Shown: positions 1-8,218 of the stretch, one piece after another | Position numbering within the stretch: position 1 is the first letter of the stretch | Layout of the letters: the number at the start of each line of letters is the position of its first letter | Assembly: GCF_039540195.1 (NCBI RefSeq) | Contig: NZ_BAABEO010000019.1 | Location: 62,001-126,000, forward strand | Length of the DNA stretch: 64,000 bases | Direction: 5' to 3' | DNA from: Zafaria ginkgonis | GTDB taxonomy: Bacteria; Actinomycetota; Actinomycetes; Actinomycetales; Micrococcaceae | The notes under the pieces: generated by a model | Told to the model about the DNA's origin: nothing | Seen by the model: only the letters and a program-made list of their open reading frames with translations | Database searches by the model: none | Program-made: the position numbers and the translations under genes

Positions 1-1006
1 AGGCGACCCCGTCGACCCGCAGGCCGTCGGGGTTGAGCAGGGTGATCTGGCCCCCCTTGTTGGACAGCACCACCGGCGCAGCCAAGGTGACCCGCACGGT
101 CTCCCCGGCCGGGACGGAACCGGAGAGTCCCATGGCGTTCTTGTCCCGGTCCAGGATCTTCCAGCCCGCGAGTTCCACGGTCCGGTCGGTCGTGTTCAGC
201 AGGGTCACCGTTTCCACCTCGGGGGAGGCCGTGGGGTTGGCCAGGGCCGCCACGATGCGCACCGCCCCGTCGGGTGATTCCGGGGTCGGGGGGACGCCGA
301 GTTGGAAGGGGCGGGGTTCGATGCCGGCATCCGATGGGGGCCCGCTAACGGGGGGACTGATCTGGTGGCCGGTCACGTCGTCGGTGTGCCAGGTCTGGGA
401 CTGGAATTTGAGGAAGATGCCCACCCACTGGTTCTGGTGCGGGAAATGCAGCAGAAGCGCGCCGTCCTGGTAGACCCCGTCGTCGTCCGTGAAGCGGCCG
501 ACGTTGCCTTGGTTCATGTGGATGTCGTGGACCCCGTTTCCGGGCAGGAACCCGAAGATCTTGTCCTTCTTGCCGGGCTCGGGACCCCAAGGTTCCCCGA
601 AGGCGTAGATCAGCGAGTCCTCGTCGGCCATGGCCCGTTGGATGTAGTGGTCCACCTTCTCGTTCAGGTCGTTGTCCGGGCCCGGGACGTTGAAGGGCAA
701 CGGCACCATCAGGCGCGGGTCGAACAGGTTGGAGCGGATGTAATCCAAGGCCGGGCCGGCGGGCTGGGAGGCGAGGGGGTGCCAGCCCCGGTCCAGCGCC
801 TCGAGTTGAGGCAGGAACGGGTGGCGGAAATTCGAATCCACCAGGTATTCGACCTCGGAGGGGCTCAGCGCCGACTGGACGTTCACGGCCAGCCGGTAGT
901 CCGTGGTGTCGTCCACGACGTGGACCTGGTAGTGGGGGTTGCTGCCCGATCCCAGCACCCGGTTGATGGGGGTTCCCTTGAGGACCCCGTAGTTCTTCAA
1001 CGGCAT
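1..1006 (-). CDS. DUF2278 (YukJ-like) protein with C-terminal lamin-tail domain, 3' end cut by window edge
   Basis: The gene starts at an ATG (1004-1006) preceded by a good GGAGG and runs off the left edge, so about 335 codons are visible without a stop. The N-terminus (MPLKNYGVLKG) and the conserved segments DYRLAVNVQS, GNGVHDIHMNQG and GALLLHFPHQNQW match the DUF2278/YukJ family, whose function is unknown. From about residue 245 to the edge there is a lamin-tail-type immunoglobulin fold, with the typical pattern of a VTLLN strand, ELAGWKI, LSGSVPAGE and ITLLNPDGLRVDG. Such domains usually bind partners or surfaces. No signal peptide is visible. It is the last visible member of a leftward series that includes the M6 protease. 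The fold assignments are family knowledge; a binding role is inference. Confidence 0.85.
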   Translation of the reverse strand, partial: MPLKNYGVLKGTPINRVLGSGSNPHYQVHVVDDTTDYRLAVNVQSALSPSEVEYLVDSNFRHPFLPQLEALDRGWHPLASQPAGPALDYIRSNLFDPRLMVPLPFNVPGPDNDLNEKVDHYIQRAMADEDSLIYAFGEPWGPEPGKKDKIFGFLPGNGVHDIHMNQGNVGRFTDDDGVYQDGALLLHFPHQNQWVGIFLKFQSQTWHTDDVTGHQISPPVSGPPSDAGIEPRPFQLGVPPTPESPDGAVRIVAALANPTASPEVETVTLLNTTDRTVELAGWKILDRDKNAMGLSGSVPAGETVRVTLAAPVVLSNKGGQITLLNPDGLRVDGVA

Positions 1007-1260
1007 GACGACCTCCAGCGCGTCTCGATCCGCGGTTCCCGCCCCGAACCCGCGAGCGGCCTGCCGCCCTGCTTCCGGTCCTGGCCTGAGCCTGGGGACG
1101 GGTGCGTGACTTCTGCATTACTGCTGCCCTGACACTCACGACGCTGCAGCAGAGGTCGACGAAGCCATCAACGGCCTCGTCGACCTCCGCCACCGCAGCG
1201 CTCGAGGCGTCCGCAGCAAGGACAACTATGGATTCCTCACGCTCCTCATCGCCGGGGGAC

Positions 1261-1752
1261 TCACTTCGACTCTCCCTCCGCGAGCCGCTGAAGTTCATCG
1301 AGCGGCAGGGGAGACGGGGCCTCCCCGTTGTCCGTCGAGGACGGCGCTTCGGGCGGCGATGATGGTGCGGTCCCCGCAGCGTCCTCCTGGGAGGATTCGG
1401 AGAGCAGCTTGTCAAGGGGCAGCGGTTCGGGCGCTTGGCTCGAGGACTGGTCAGCACCAGGCCCCGACGTGCCTCCTGGAGTTCCCAGCGCGTCGAGCGG
1501 AAGCGGCGACGGCGCGGACGCCCCCGAATCCTCCTGGGATGATTCGGGGAGCGACTGGGCGAGCAACTGGTCAAGGGGCAGTGGTTCGGGCGCCTGGCTC
1601 GAGGACTGGTCAGCGCCAAGCCCTGATTTGCCTCCTGGAGTTCCCAGCGCGTCAAGAGGGAGCGGCGACGGCGCGTCGGCACTCGCGTCGACGGAACTGC
1701 GAACGCCCGCTGAAGAGCCGAGGGATAAGGAAATCGTGACGTCGTTGGACAT
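1261..1752 (-). CDS. PLPLD-repeat low-complexity protein
   Basis: A 163-residue protein with no recognisable globular domain. It starts at the ATG preceded by GGGAG with 7-base spacing, 17 bases after the upstream 70-residue gene, so the two are probably co-transcribed. After an 18-residue head (MSNDVTISLSLGSSAG) it is rich in Pro, Ser, Gly and Ala. The five-residue core PLPLD, always followed by xL, recurs five times, at about residues 30, 57, 83, 110 and 148. Two 53-residue units carry alternating forms (SPLPLDALG and EPLPLDQLL/EPLPLDKLL). A disordered chain with regularly spaced acidic-hydrophobic motifs suggests a multivalent docking or protease-substrate peptide; that is inference. I do not recognise the family. 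Confidence 0.7.
   Translation of the reverse strand: MSNDVTISLSLGSSAGVRSSVDASADAPSPLPLDALGTPGGKSGLGADQSSSQAPEPLPLDQLLAQSLPESSQEDSGASAPSPLPLDALGTPGGTSGPGADQSSSQAPEPLPLDKLLSESSQEDAAGTAPSSPPEAPSSTDNGEAPSPLPLDELQRLAEGESK
1412..1676. repeat. 159-bp-period internal direct repeat in the PLPLD gene
   Basis: About 105 bp beginning at 1412 recur almost unchanged beginning at 1571. Both copies share TCAAGGGGCAG at the start and the central TGCCTCCTGGAGTTCCCAGC. The 159-bp period is 53 codons, so the reading frame is kept and the protein duplicates its PLPLD-containing unit. The close DNA match implies a recent duplication or gene conversion. Confidence 0.85.
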
Positions 1753-1769
1753 CGGCTTACTCCCGTCCG

Positions 1770-1982
1770 CTAGAGGTAGACCTGGGTGATGTTCTTTGCC
1801 GCATCCAGCACGACGTACACCTGCTTGCCGTTGGCCCTCGCGGCGGCGAGGATCACGAGCACGTTCGTCACGCCGTCCGGAGAGTTCGGCAGGACCTTGT
1901 GCCAGGCCCCGTCCACGGCGAGGATCGCCCAAGCGTTCTGGGAGTGGTGGGTGGCGTAGATCTGGTTGATCAGGGTCCACAT
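1770..1982 (-). CDS. Stand-alone 70-residue domain protein, homologous to the C-terminus of the neighbouring M6 protease
   Basis: The 70-residue product begins MWTLINQIYATHHSQNAW and ends ITQVYL. It aligns over nearly its whole length with the last ~65 residues of the adjacent M6 metalloprotease. Shared positions include HH.QN.W, a central W.K, the hexapeptide PDGVTN, an A.ARA helix, a V..D strand and a terminal YL. The gene lies 31 bases after the protease stop in the same orientation and 17 bases before the PLPLD gene. The pattern suggests a small mostly-beta domain; the end (A..xGK.V.V..D....I..VYL) recalls small OB-fold toxin B subunits, but that is a weak impression. No known family is assigned. 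It may be a partner or competitor of the protease tail. Confidence 0.75.
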   Translation of the reverse strand: MWTLINQIYATHHSQNAWAILAVDGAWHKVLPNSPDGVTNVLVILAAARANGKQVYVVLDAAKNITQVYL

Positions 1983-2013
1983 GGTCGTCTCTTTCTCTCG
2001 TGATGGGTGGGGA

Positions 2014-3747
2014 TCAAAGATAGGTTTGGAACACGGTGGCCGTGTCCATGTTGACGGTGACCTTGAGGTTCTTGGCTCGGGCCAGGGCGAAGACCGCCGA
2101 CATGTTGGTGACGCCGTCGGGAGCGCCGGTCTGGATCTTCCGCCAGCCGAAGCCCGCCAGGTTCACCCAGCCGTTCTGGCCATGGTGGCTGGTGAACACG
2201 CTGTCGACGCCCACGTTGGAGTGCCATTGTGCTCCGGTGCCTCCAGCGGCCCGGGTCTTGACCGTCATCGAGGCACCCACCGCGGAAACCTGCTCGATCT
2301 CAAGGCCGGACGCGCTGCCGTCCCACCATTTGCTCGCCGGTGCGGTCGCCGCACCGAAGGTGGATGCGGCGCCGCCATAGAGGTCCTCGGCGTCGCCGCT
2401 GTTGCCCCGGCGCTCGAGATCGAACCGGTTGTCCGCCTGCGTGAGGGAGCATTCGTAGTGCTGGCTGGCGGTCATCTGTTCGTGGCTGTTGTTGCCGTTG
2501 ACGTCGACGTGCCAGATCGCCAGGCCGGCGTCGGGCAGCGCCGCGTCCCGGCCGGACTGTTGGCGGTTCTCCAGGATGAAGTACTCGGCTGCGTTCCTGG
2601 CATGGAGGAGGAAGTCGTTCTTGCCCGCCTCGACGGTCGCGGTCGTCCCGCTGTTCAGGGTGGTGACTCGTGATGCCCATCCCGCGGCATGCTTCAGGTA
2701 GGCCTCGACTTGGGTGGGGTTCTTGTCCGATCCGCCGAAGCACATCAGCGAGTAGTGGCCAATGCCGTTGCCGATGTTGACTTTGTCGTAGTCGTACAGG
2801 TCCGGGAAGTCGCAGATCATGTGCCCGTTTTCATGGCAGAACGTCCTCAGGGTCAACTGGTTGCCGAGATCGGTGATCTGGTAGTCGGAGAACCGGCGTC
2901 CACCCCCGGCGGAGTAGGAGCTGGCGAGGGCCCACGAGTGCGGCCACAGGCCTTGCGACCATGCGTTGGATCGCGCGCCGGCATAGAACACGCTGAGCGC
3001 CTGGATGAACCCGCCGGAGTCTGCGGTCAGCCCGGAAAAGCTGAACCCGCTCGCGACGAGGCTGTCCAGTGCCTCCCGGATCAGCTCCTGGGCGCGCGTG
3101 CCGTAGGCGATCGCCGGATCGGTGTAGTAGGTTCGCGGGTGGGCGGCCCGGTAGTAGGCGGCCACATGGTTCCTGTACCGCAGCTTGCCATCGGAGACGT
3201 CCCGGAAGTAGTCCAGGGCCGACCCGTTGTTCCCGAATCCGGAGTAGCCGGCCTTGTTGCAGAAGTCATCGACCTCCTGCTTGCCGATTGTCTGCGGGAA
3301 GTCCGAGAAATCGACCAGCAGGACCAGCCCCAGGTAGTCGCCCGTCGTGCTGCCCGTTGGAGGTGCGGCCTCCGCTCCCTCCGCAGACCGGGCGTTCCGG
3401 CGGGCGAGGTTCTCTTGCCGCCGCTGCATCCATCGCGGCGGGGGTCCCATGGCGTCCCGGGCCTCGGCGGCATGTCGGCGAGTGGCTTCTCGGGTGAGCC
3501 GTACGTGTTTGGGAAGGGCGAGCGTGTCCGGGCCCTCCGCACCGACTCGCGTGCCGCTCGGGACCAAGGTCTCGCCGTCGTCCGCCAATTTCGCATACTC
3601 GTAGTAGCCGCTGTCCCCTTGGACGACCGTGTAACCGTCCAGGGTTTCGAAGACGGCCTGAAACTGGTTCCCCCACCCGCGCAGCGTCACTTTGGAGCCA
3701 TCGGGATTCTCAAAGGTGAAGAGTTCACCCACGAATGGACTGGGCAC
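2014..3747 (-). CDS. M6-family (immune inhibitor A-like) zinc metalloprotease with C-terminal PDGVTN domain
   Basis: A 577-residue protein from a GTG start preceded by GAGAGGGG. The zinc site is HENGH (His305, Glu306, His309), followed by MICDFPDLYD as in M6 peptidases. SLMCFGG downstream may be the Met-turn region. Residues ~1-135 form a head with a 'GYTVV..DSGYYEYA' segment typical of M6 propeptides; ~140-430 is catalytic, then a beta-rich part, and ~512-577 is the domain also encoded as a separate 70-residue protein next door. There is no signal peptide or membrane anchor, unusual for a family of secreted proteases. It is part of the leftward operon; a propeptide may keep it latent in the cell. 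Family assignment is firm; location and targets are unknown. Confidence 0.88.
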   Translation of the reverse strand: MPSPFVGELFTFENPDGSKVTLRGWGNQFQAVFETLDGYTVVQGDSGYYEYAKLADDGETLVPSGTRVGAEGPDTLALPKHVRLTREATRRHAAEARDAMGPPPRWMQRRQENLARRNARSAEGAEAAPPTGSTTGDYLGLVLLVDFSDFPQTIGKQEVDDFCNKAGYSGFGNNGSALDYFRDVSDGKLRYRNHVAAYYRAAHPRTYYTDPAIAYGTRAQELIREALDSLVASGFSFSGLTADSGGFIQALSVFYAGARSNAWSQGLWPHSWALASSYSAGGGRRFSDYQITDLGNQLTLRTFCHENGHMICDFPDLYDYDKVNIGNGIGHYSLMCFGGSDKNPTQVEAYLKHAAGWASRVTTLNSGTTATVEAGKNDFLLHARNAAEYFILENRQQSGRDAALPDAGLAIWHVDVNGNNSHEQMTASQHYECSLTQADNRFDLERRGNSGDAEDLYGGAASTFGAATAPASKWWDGSASGLEIEQVSAVGASMTVKTRAAGGTGAQWHSNVGVDSVFTSHHGQNGWVNLAGFGWRKIQTGAPDGVTNMSAVFALARAKNLKVTVNMDTATVFQTYL

Positions 3748-3981
3748 GTCGGCCCCTCTCTCTGTTACTCGGCGTCCCGGGCCGCAGACTGCCAGCAGTC
3801 GCGGTGCTGGGCCCGCCGGGCGATTCGACTAGGACGCCCTCCAAGTGCTTGTTGGGCGAATTGGTCCGCTCAGTCACGGGCGGCCGTCACGCGCCCACGT
3901 ACGTGCCATGACGGTCACCCTGCGCTCCTCCTTCCCACGATCAAGGGGACGACGCCGCACCGCCTTGCGCGCGCTTCTGCG

Positions 3982-4329
3982 TCAGGTAAAGCGGACGGTG
4001 TGATCCAGGATCCCCACTCCCACCTCGATCTTGAGAAGACCCAGTGTGCGGCTGTCGGTGCTGCCCGTGTTCCAGCACCAGTCGAATGCCCTGGAGGGCA
4101 GCTGCGTGAAAAAGGGGCCGGACCACGCCCTGGTGCGGGACTCGTTCTCGGCGAAGACGAAGTATTTGCCGGGCCCGGCCCATCCGCTGAAGGCTTTTGC
4201 GGTGCCACCTGGCGCGATGCGGTACCAGCCCTTCTTGGCCCAGTTCGTGCCGCCCTCGCATCCGGGAGCGTGGTACCCGTAGGCCACGAAGAGAGTGTCC
4301 GAGGTGCCGTTCTTGAAGTAGAGGCCCAT
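3982..4329 (-). CDS. DUF1036-family small protein
   Basis: The ~115-residue product (MGLYFKNGTSDTLFVAYGYH...) shows the DUF1036 layout: an N-terminal strand with a 'YFKN.TSDTLFVAYGY' signature, aromatic pairs (GWYRIAPGGTA), an FVFAENESR strand and a W.GPFF element. Function is unknown; related proteins are often small envelope or secreted proteins. The ATG at 4327-4329 shares one base with the stop of the preceding 81-residue gene, so the two are translationally coupled; a GTG one codon earlier is also possible. No signal peptide is visible. It lies upstream of the M6 protease gene in the same direction, with a 234-base gap. Confidence 0.7.
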   Translation of the reverse strand: MGLYFKNGTSDTLFVAYGYHAPGCEGGTNWAKKGWYRIAPGGTAKAFSGWAGPGKYFVFAENESRTRAWSGPFFTQLPSRAFDWCWNTGSTDSRTLGLLKIEVGVGILDHTVRFT

Positions 4330-4574
4330 CACGCACCGTCCAGATCCGTGGGGTGTCGCGGCGGGTCCGCGGGCATCCGGAGTTCGGTGCCGAGACCTGC
4401 GGCTGCGGCCGCATCCTCTTCGTAGGGCTCTTCACCCGCTTGCAAGTCGATTCCACTTGCCGTGCCTGCCACCGGAAACCTGTCGGTGGTCCGGGCTTCG
4501 GGCAAGTTCTCGTTTGCCTCGCCGAGGTTTTCCTGCACCTGCTCGGGCGTCCATTCGCTTCGAAGTCCACTCAT
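4329..4574 (-). CDS. Small acidic hypothetical protein (81 aa)
   Basis: The start ATG is preceded by GGAAAGG and gives MSGLRSEWTPEQVQENLGEA. The protein is acidic and Pro/Ala-rich with no membrane segment and no recognised domain. Its stop overlaps the start of the DUF1036 gene by one base, which supports it being real. It appears to be the first gene of the leftward set that continues into the M6 protease. It could be a small chaperone or immunity-type partner of the DUF1036 protein, but nothing in the sequence shows this. Confidence 0.6.
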   Translation of the reverse strand: MSGLRSEWTPEQVQENLGEANENLPEARTTDRFPVAGTASGIDLQAGEEPYEEDAAAAAGLGTELRMPADPPRHPTDLDGA

Positions 4575-5302
4575 CGTGTCGCCTTTCCTGGATGGATCTG
4601 CACCCCCAGCATCCGAGGGATGCGTTACCGCGCCATTACCGGACCAAATGCCGCCCACACGTGAGAACTGCGAAGCTGCCCCGGCTTTGATGGCCTCGCG
4701 GGCACCTTTCGCCCGAACGACGGCGTGCTGGTTGCCGTATCTCTCGGAGTTGCGGGCAAGCCATGGCCCCGTCGCAGTGGTCCCAACAAGGGATCCCCGA
4801 GTACGAAGATCTTCATGCCGATGGTATTGATGCCTGCGCCAAGGCGTGGGCCGTCGCGCCTGGCGGACGAGTGCGACTTTTCCCCGCCCACGTTACGGCG
4901 ACTCTCGAGATGGCGCTCGATGGTGCCACGCGCCTTGAACTCCGTCACTACGGGGTCGTAGAGACATAGGCGTGGAGGACCCCCGTGTCGAAGGCCTGTT
5001 TCCCCGGCGGGTGCCAGGCAGCGTCGTCGATGGCTCAGTCTGGGCTGCCCGCGCGCCTGTCAGGTTGGGCCCTACCCCAACCCAGCGGCCGGGCGTTCCG
5101 CCTACCCGTCCCCGGCAGAACCCGGCGACCCCTCGGGAGGACCGCCATGCAGCTCACCGTCAGCGACGTCGGGGCTGTCACCTTCGCCCACGGCCAGGCT
5201 CCCGCAGCGTTGGCACTTTGATAACCAACCCATCTTCGCGTCATACCAAGCCACCAAAGGGGCCGCCAGAAGTGCCGAACTGCTTGAGGGTAATTGCTCC
5301 CC
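4575..5302. other. 728-bp stretch without a convincing gene
   Basis: It separates the first leftward operon from the CHAT-membrane gene. Only short open frames on both strands occur and none resembles a known family. Part of it must hold the promoter for the leftward operon; no clear -35/-10 pair is visible. It may contain decayed coding sequence. Confidence 0.5.
5147..5221 (+). CDS. Possible 24-residue small ORF
   Basis: A good ribosome site (GGGAGG, 5-base spacing) precedes an ATG that opens a 24-codon frame starting MQLTVSDVGAVTFAHGQ. No homologue is recognised. It could be a real short peptide or the start of a truncated gene; only the ribosome site supports it. Confidence 0.2.
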   Translation: MQLTVSDVGAVTFAHGQAPAALAL

Positions 5303-7045
5303 TTACGGCTTTCCAGCTGTCCCAGGTACCCACAATATGATTGCGGTTGCTGCCACCACGGCTAGTGCGGTTCCCGTCACCGCACCGAGCACCCGAAGGC
5401 GGACCGGGCGGGGGCACCCCTTGGCCAGCCTGAGGGCGGCGAGTACGAAAAGGGCTCCGGCCGCGGTGAAGAGCAGAGTGGTCCAGATGGCAAGCGGTAC
5501 TACCATTTCAAGAACCGTCACAAGGGTCAGTGAGACGAAGAGCAAGAGCAGAAGCCATCTTGGCCATCCCGTAAGAGTCCTGGCCTGAACCAACCGCCCG
5601 CCCGCCCAGAGTCCGCAGGCTACTTCGACGAAGCGCAGCGTATACATGAGGGCTACCGTGTTGTTCCCGATCGTGAGCAGGGCAGCGCAGGCTGCAATCC
5701 CCAGGATGATCCGTCCCGTCCGGGAGCCGTCGGGTAGACCGGCGAGCACGAACAGCGCCAGCGCAGCTGCGTGAGCGAATACGTAGACGGAATAGTTGGT
5801 CTGTGCCTGCTGGCCGGACATCGGGAAGAAATGGAACCAGCCGTTGGTCAGCCCGGCGATGAGCAGCGCCATCCCGCCGAGGGCCAGATACACGGGATTC
5901 ACCTCGGGGCCGGGCGGGGGGCCGGGTTTATGGGGTACGGGGCGGCCGGAGAGCGTGAACAGGCGAGTGGAGCTGCCGCGGACATACAGGACCGGGGTCA
6001 CCCACTCCAGGGAGGCCAGGCCCAGGATGGAGGTCCGTCCGCTTCCGGCGGCCTTGTCGATGTCGCGGCCGTGGGCAATCGCGTCGTAGAAGCCCCGGGC
6101 GAAGGCGACGGCGGCCGTGTCGCTGACGGCGAACTGCATGGCCACCACGGCGCTGATGCCGCCACGGACCAGGGCTGCCGCCGTTCCCGAGAAGAGGTCC
6201 TCCTCTCCGGCTTCACCGGTCGAGCAGGAATTGAGCACCACGAGCTGAGGCGTTGGGTCGGCTTCCCGAAGCAGGTCAACCAGGCGGGAGGATTCCACCA
6301 TGTCGGAGCGGCCCGAAGCCGAGATTAGGGCAATGTGGCCCTCCTGACCATGGAGGTCGTAGCCGCCATGCCCGATGAAGTGCACGATATGCCACGGTCC
6401 TCCCAGCAGATGTGCCTGAACCGAGCTCCAGGTCGCCTGCGGCACCCAGACCAGTTCGACCAGCCCTGCGGCGATCGGTTCGGCCAGCGCCCGGGCCAGA
6501 TGCTGTTTCTCTGCGTCAATATCTAGCGCCCCCAGGTCGCGAGGTGAGGCGGCGATGCCGAGGATCCGCAGCGGCGGCACCACCTCGAGGGGATCGGGAC
6601 TGTAGTCGGAGGCCGGGATGCGCCGCAGCAGGGGCCTTGTGCGGCACAGATAGGACTCGGTTTCCGGGTCGAACAGCATCTCCCACGGCAGGCCCGCCAG
6701 TTCGGATGCGGTCAGCCGGAGCACCACCCTGAGTTGCTGACCGGAGCGTTGGGCCGCGCCCAGGCTTGCTCGGTAGGTTCCGTTCACCGGGCCGGTGAAT
6801 AGTGCCTGAAACAGCTGCTGCCCCACTTCACGCAGCGGTTTCTCCGCCCGTGAAATGGTTCGCCGGGTTGATATTGCAGAGGTCAAAACGGCGTCTTCGA
6901 GTTCAGCCCGGCGATCCAGCAAGGCGTCCACGTCCAGCGTGAATGTCGCAGATGGCTCCCCGCCCGCCAGGGCCCGGATCACTCGGACGGTGTAGTCGCC
7001 GGGGCCGGAACCGGATCCAATTTCCAGCTCAATGTCATTTTCCAC
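5303..7045 (-). CDS. CHAT-domain caspase-fold protease with six C-terminal membrane segments
   Basis: A ~580-residue protein. I chose the GTG at 7043-7045, with GAGAAGG upstream, because it gives the same N-terminus (ENDIELEIG) as the paralogue at 10391. Residues ~1-390 are a CHAT protease with the His of HFIGHGGYD (His226) and the Cys of LNSCSTG (Cys274), so the catalytic pair is intact. After a Pro-rich linker (~392-405) come six hydrophobic stretches from about 410 to the end, the last being a Val/Ala-rich helix ending IILWVPG. CHAT proteases of known systems process partner proteins on an infection or stress cue; here the protease would sit at the inner membrane face. Substrate is unknown. 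It is a single leftward gene, divergent from the GYD gene. Confidence 0.9.
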   Translation of the reverse strand: MENDIELEIGSGSGPGDYTVRVIRALAGGEPSATFTLDVDALLDRRAELEDAVLTSAISTRRTISRAEKPLREVGQQLFQALFTGPVNGTYRASLGAAQRSGQQLRVVLRLTASELAGLPWEMLFDPETESYLCRTRPLLRRIPASDYSPDPLEVVPPLRILGIAASPRDLGALDIDAEKQHLARALAEPIAAGLVELVWVPQATWSSVQAHLLGGPWHIVHFIGHGGYDLHGQEGHIALISASGRSDMVESSRLVDLLREADPTPQLVVLNSCSTGEAGEEDLFSGTAAALVRGGISAVVAMQFAVSDTAAVAFARGFYDAIAHGRDIDKAAGSGRTSILGLASLEWVTPVLYVRGSSTRLFTLSGRPVPHKPGPPPGPEVNPVYLALGGMALLIAGLTNGWFHFFPMSGQQAQTNYSVYVFAHAAALALFVLAGLPDGSRTGRIILGIAACAALLTIGNNTVALMYTLRFVEVACGLWAGGRLVQARTLTGWPRWLLLLLFVSLTLVTVLEMVVPLAIWTTLLFTAAGALFVLAALRLAKGCPRPVRLRVLGAVTGTALAVVAATAIILWVPGTAGKP

Positions 7046-7722
7046 CGCAGCCTTCTCACCCGGAAATTTGAGATTGCCAGGCTGCCCTCCCAAAACGAGG
7101 TCTCTGCGAGGCATGCACGGACCCACACCAAGACTGATCTGTACAAAGCCGGTCGCTCATTGGGGTGGCCCGGACGTTCCCCTCGGTGAACTTCTGATAC
7201 AGAAGATGACCTCCCGTTCGTCAGCCACTGCCAGGACCAGCGGCTGGAATTACCGTAGGGGCCGGACATTACTTGTCCGTTACTGCCGAACGGCAAAGCG
7301 GGCGATTTCTGAAAGGGCCCAGGTGGCGGCCGCAAATGCCTGGCCGTGTCACATCACTTGGCTCTGGACCGCTTGGGGCGGTGACCTGCTTGTCCAGGCA
7401 GTCGTCCAGCCCGCGGAGCAGGGACAATTCGGCGATCTGCCCGCCGGCCTGGGCAACCGGGCGCAGCGTGTATGAGCCAGAAGCCGCGCAATCTGGCTCC
7501 ATCGATGGGCAGGGCCTTGAAGTACTCATACGTAGTGCTTCTTCGGCCGGCCGGGGCCGGCCCGTGTGGCTCACCCTCGCCCGGGGCTGCCCCCTCAACG
7601 CGCATAGCCAAGCCCCCACCGGAGGCTCACACTGAAGTCCACCAAGGGGCATGCTCAGGCACAACCCATGATCGCCGGCAGCCGCGCATCCCGCAGTCCT
7701 GGGCCAACGAGAGGGAAAGACC
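7046..7722. other. 677-bp divergent intergenic region, possibly with gene remains
   Basis: It lies between the leftward CHAT gene and the rightward GYD gene and should hold both promoters. On the minus strand two overlapping frames look protein-like in part (for example GGQIAELSLLRGLDDCLDKQ near 7390-7460) but neither has a full-length, well-started frame. This may be a decayed gene; I cannot name it. Confidence 0.35.
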
Positions 7723-8049
7723 ATGCCGCTGTATCTATCGAAATTCAGCTACACGCCGGAGACCTGGGCCCGGATGATCGCCAACCCCGAGGACCGCCGG
7801 GTGGCGGCCCGGTCCTACATCGAGTCGGTGGGTGGGCGGCTCCACGGCTTCTGGTACGCTTTCGGCGCGCACGACGGGTTCACCCTGTGGGAGGCCCCCG
7901 ACAACGTGTCCATGGCCGCGGTGGCGCTGGCGCTCAGCGGGGGAGGGGCCCTTGGCTCGCTGGAAACGACGGTGCTCCTAAGCGTCGAGGAAACGCTGGA
8001 GGCCCTGCGGCAGGCCGCGCAGGTGGGGTACCGGGCTCCCGGCGCCTAA
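7723..8049 (+). CDS. GYD-domain protein
   Basis: A 108-residue protein starting MPLYLSKFSYTPETW after GAGAGGGAAAG. It matches the GYD family of small ferredoxin-like alpha/beta proteins: an N-terminal strand, 'R.Y.ESVGGRLHGFWYAFG', the signature AHDGFTLWEAPDN in place of the usual 'GxYDxVxixexPD', and a C-terminal 'LSVEETLEALRQA' helix. Family members are small and probably oligomeric, with no firmly assigned function. It stands alone, rightward, between the CHAT-membrane gene and the Big2 gene, which runs convergently to it. Confidence 0.85.
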   Translation: MPLYLSKFSYTPETWARMIANPEDRRVAARSYIESVGGRLHGFWYAFGAHDGFTLWEAPDNVSMAAVALALSGGGALGSLETTVLLSVEETLEALRQAAQVGYRAPGA

Positions 8050-8218
8050 CCGGACCACGCGCTCTCAACAGCTTCGGCGGGAATTGATGCCGGGGAACCG
8101 CGGGCCTCCTGCGGTAACACTGGCGCGGGAGCGCGATGGGTACCAGCGACACCATACGGAACCACCTCTCCGCCACCGGCCTCGCTGGAGCTCGAGGCCC
8201 GTAGGCGTTCGGGACCAT

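Noticed and set aside
1007..1260. Protein-like frame on the + strand (for example DNYGFLTLLIAGG near 1210-1260)
   Set aside because: No start with a ribosome site and no clean end before it runs antisense into the PLPLD gene; too short to call, and no family recognised.
4575..5302. Insertion-sequence remnant
   Set aside because: No transposase motif and no terminal inverted repeats could be seen; described only as a gene-poor stretch.
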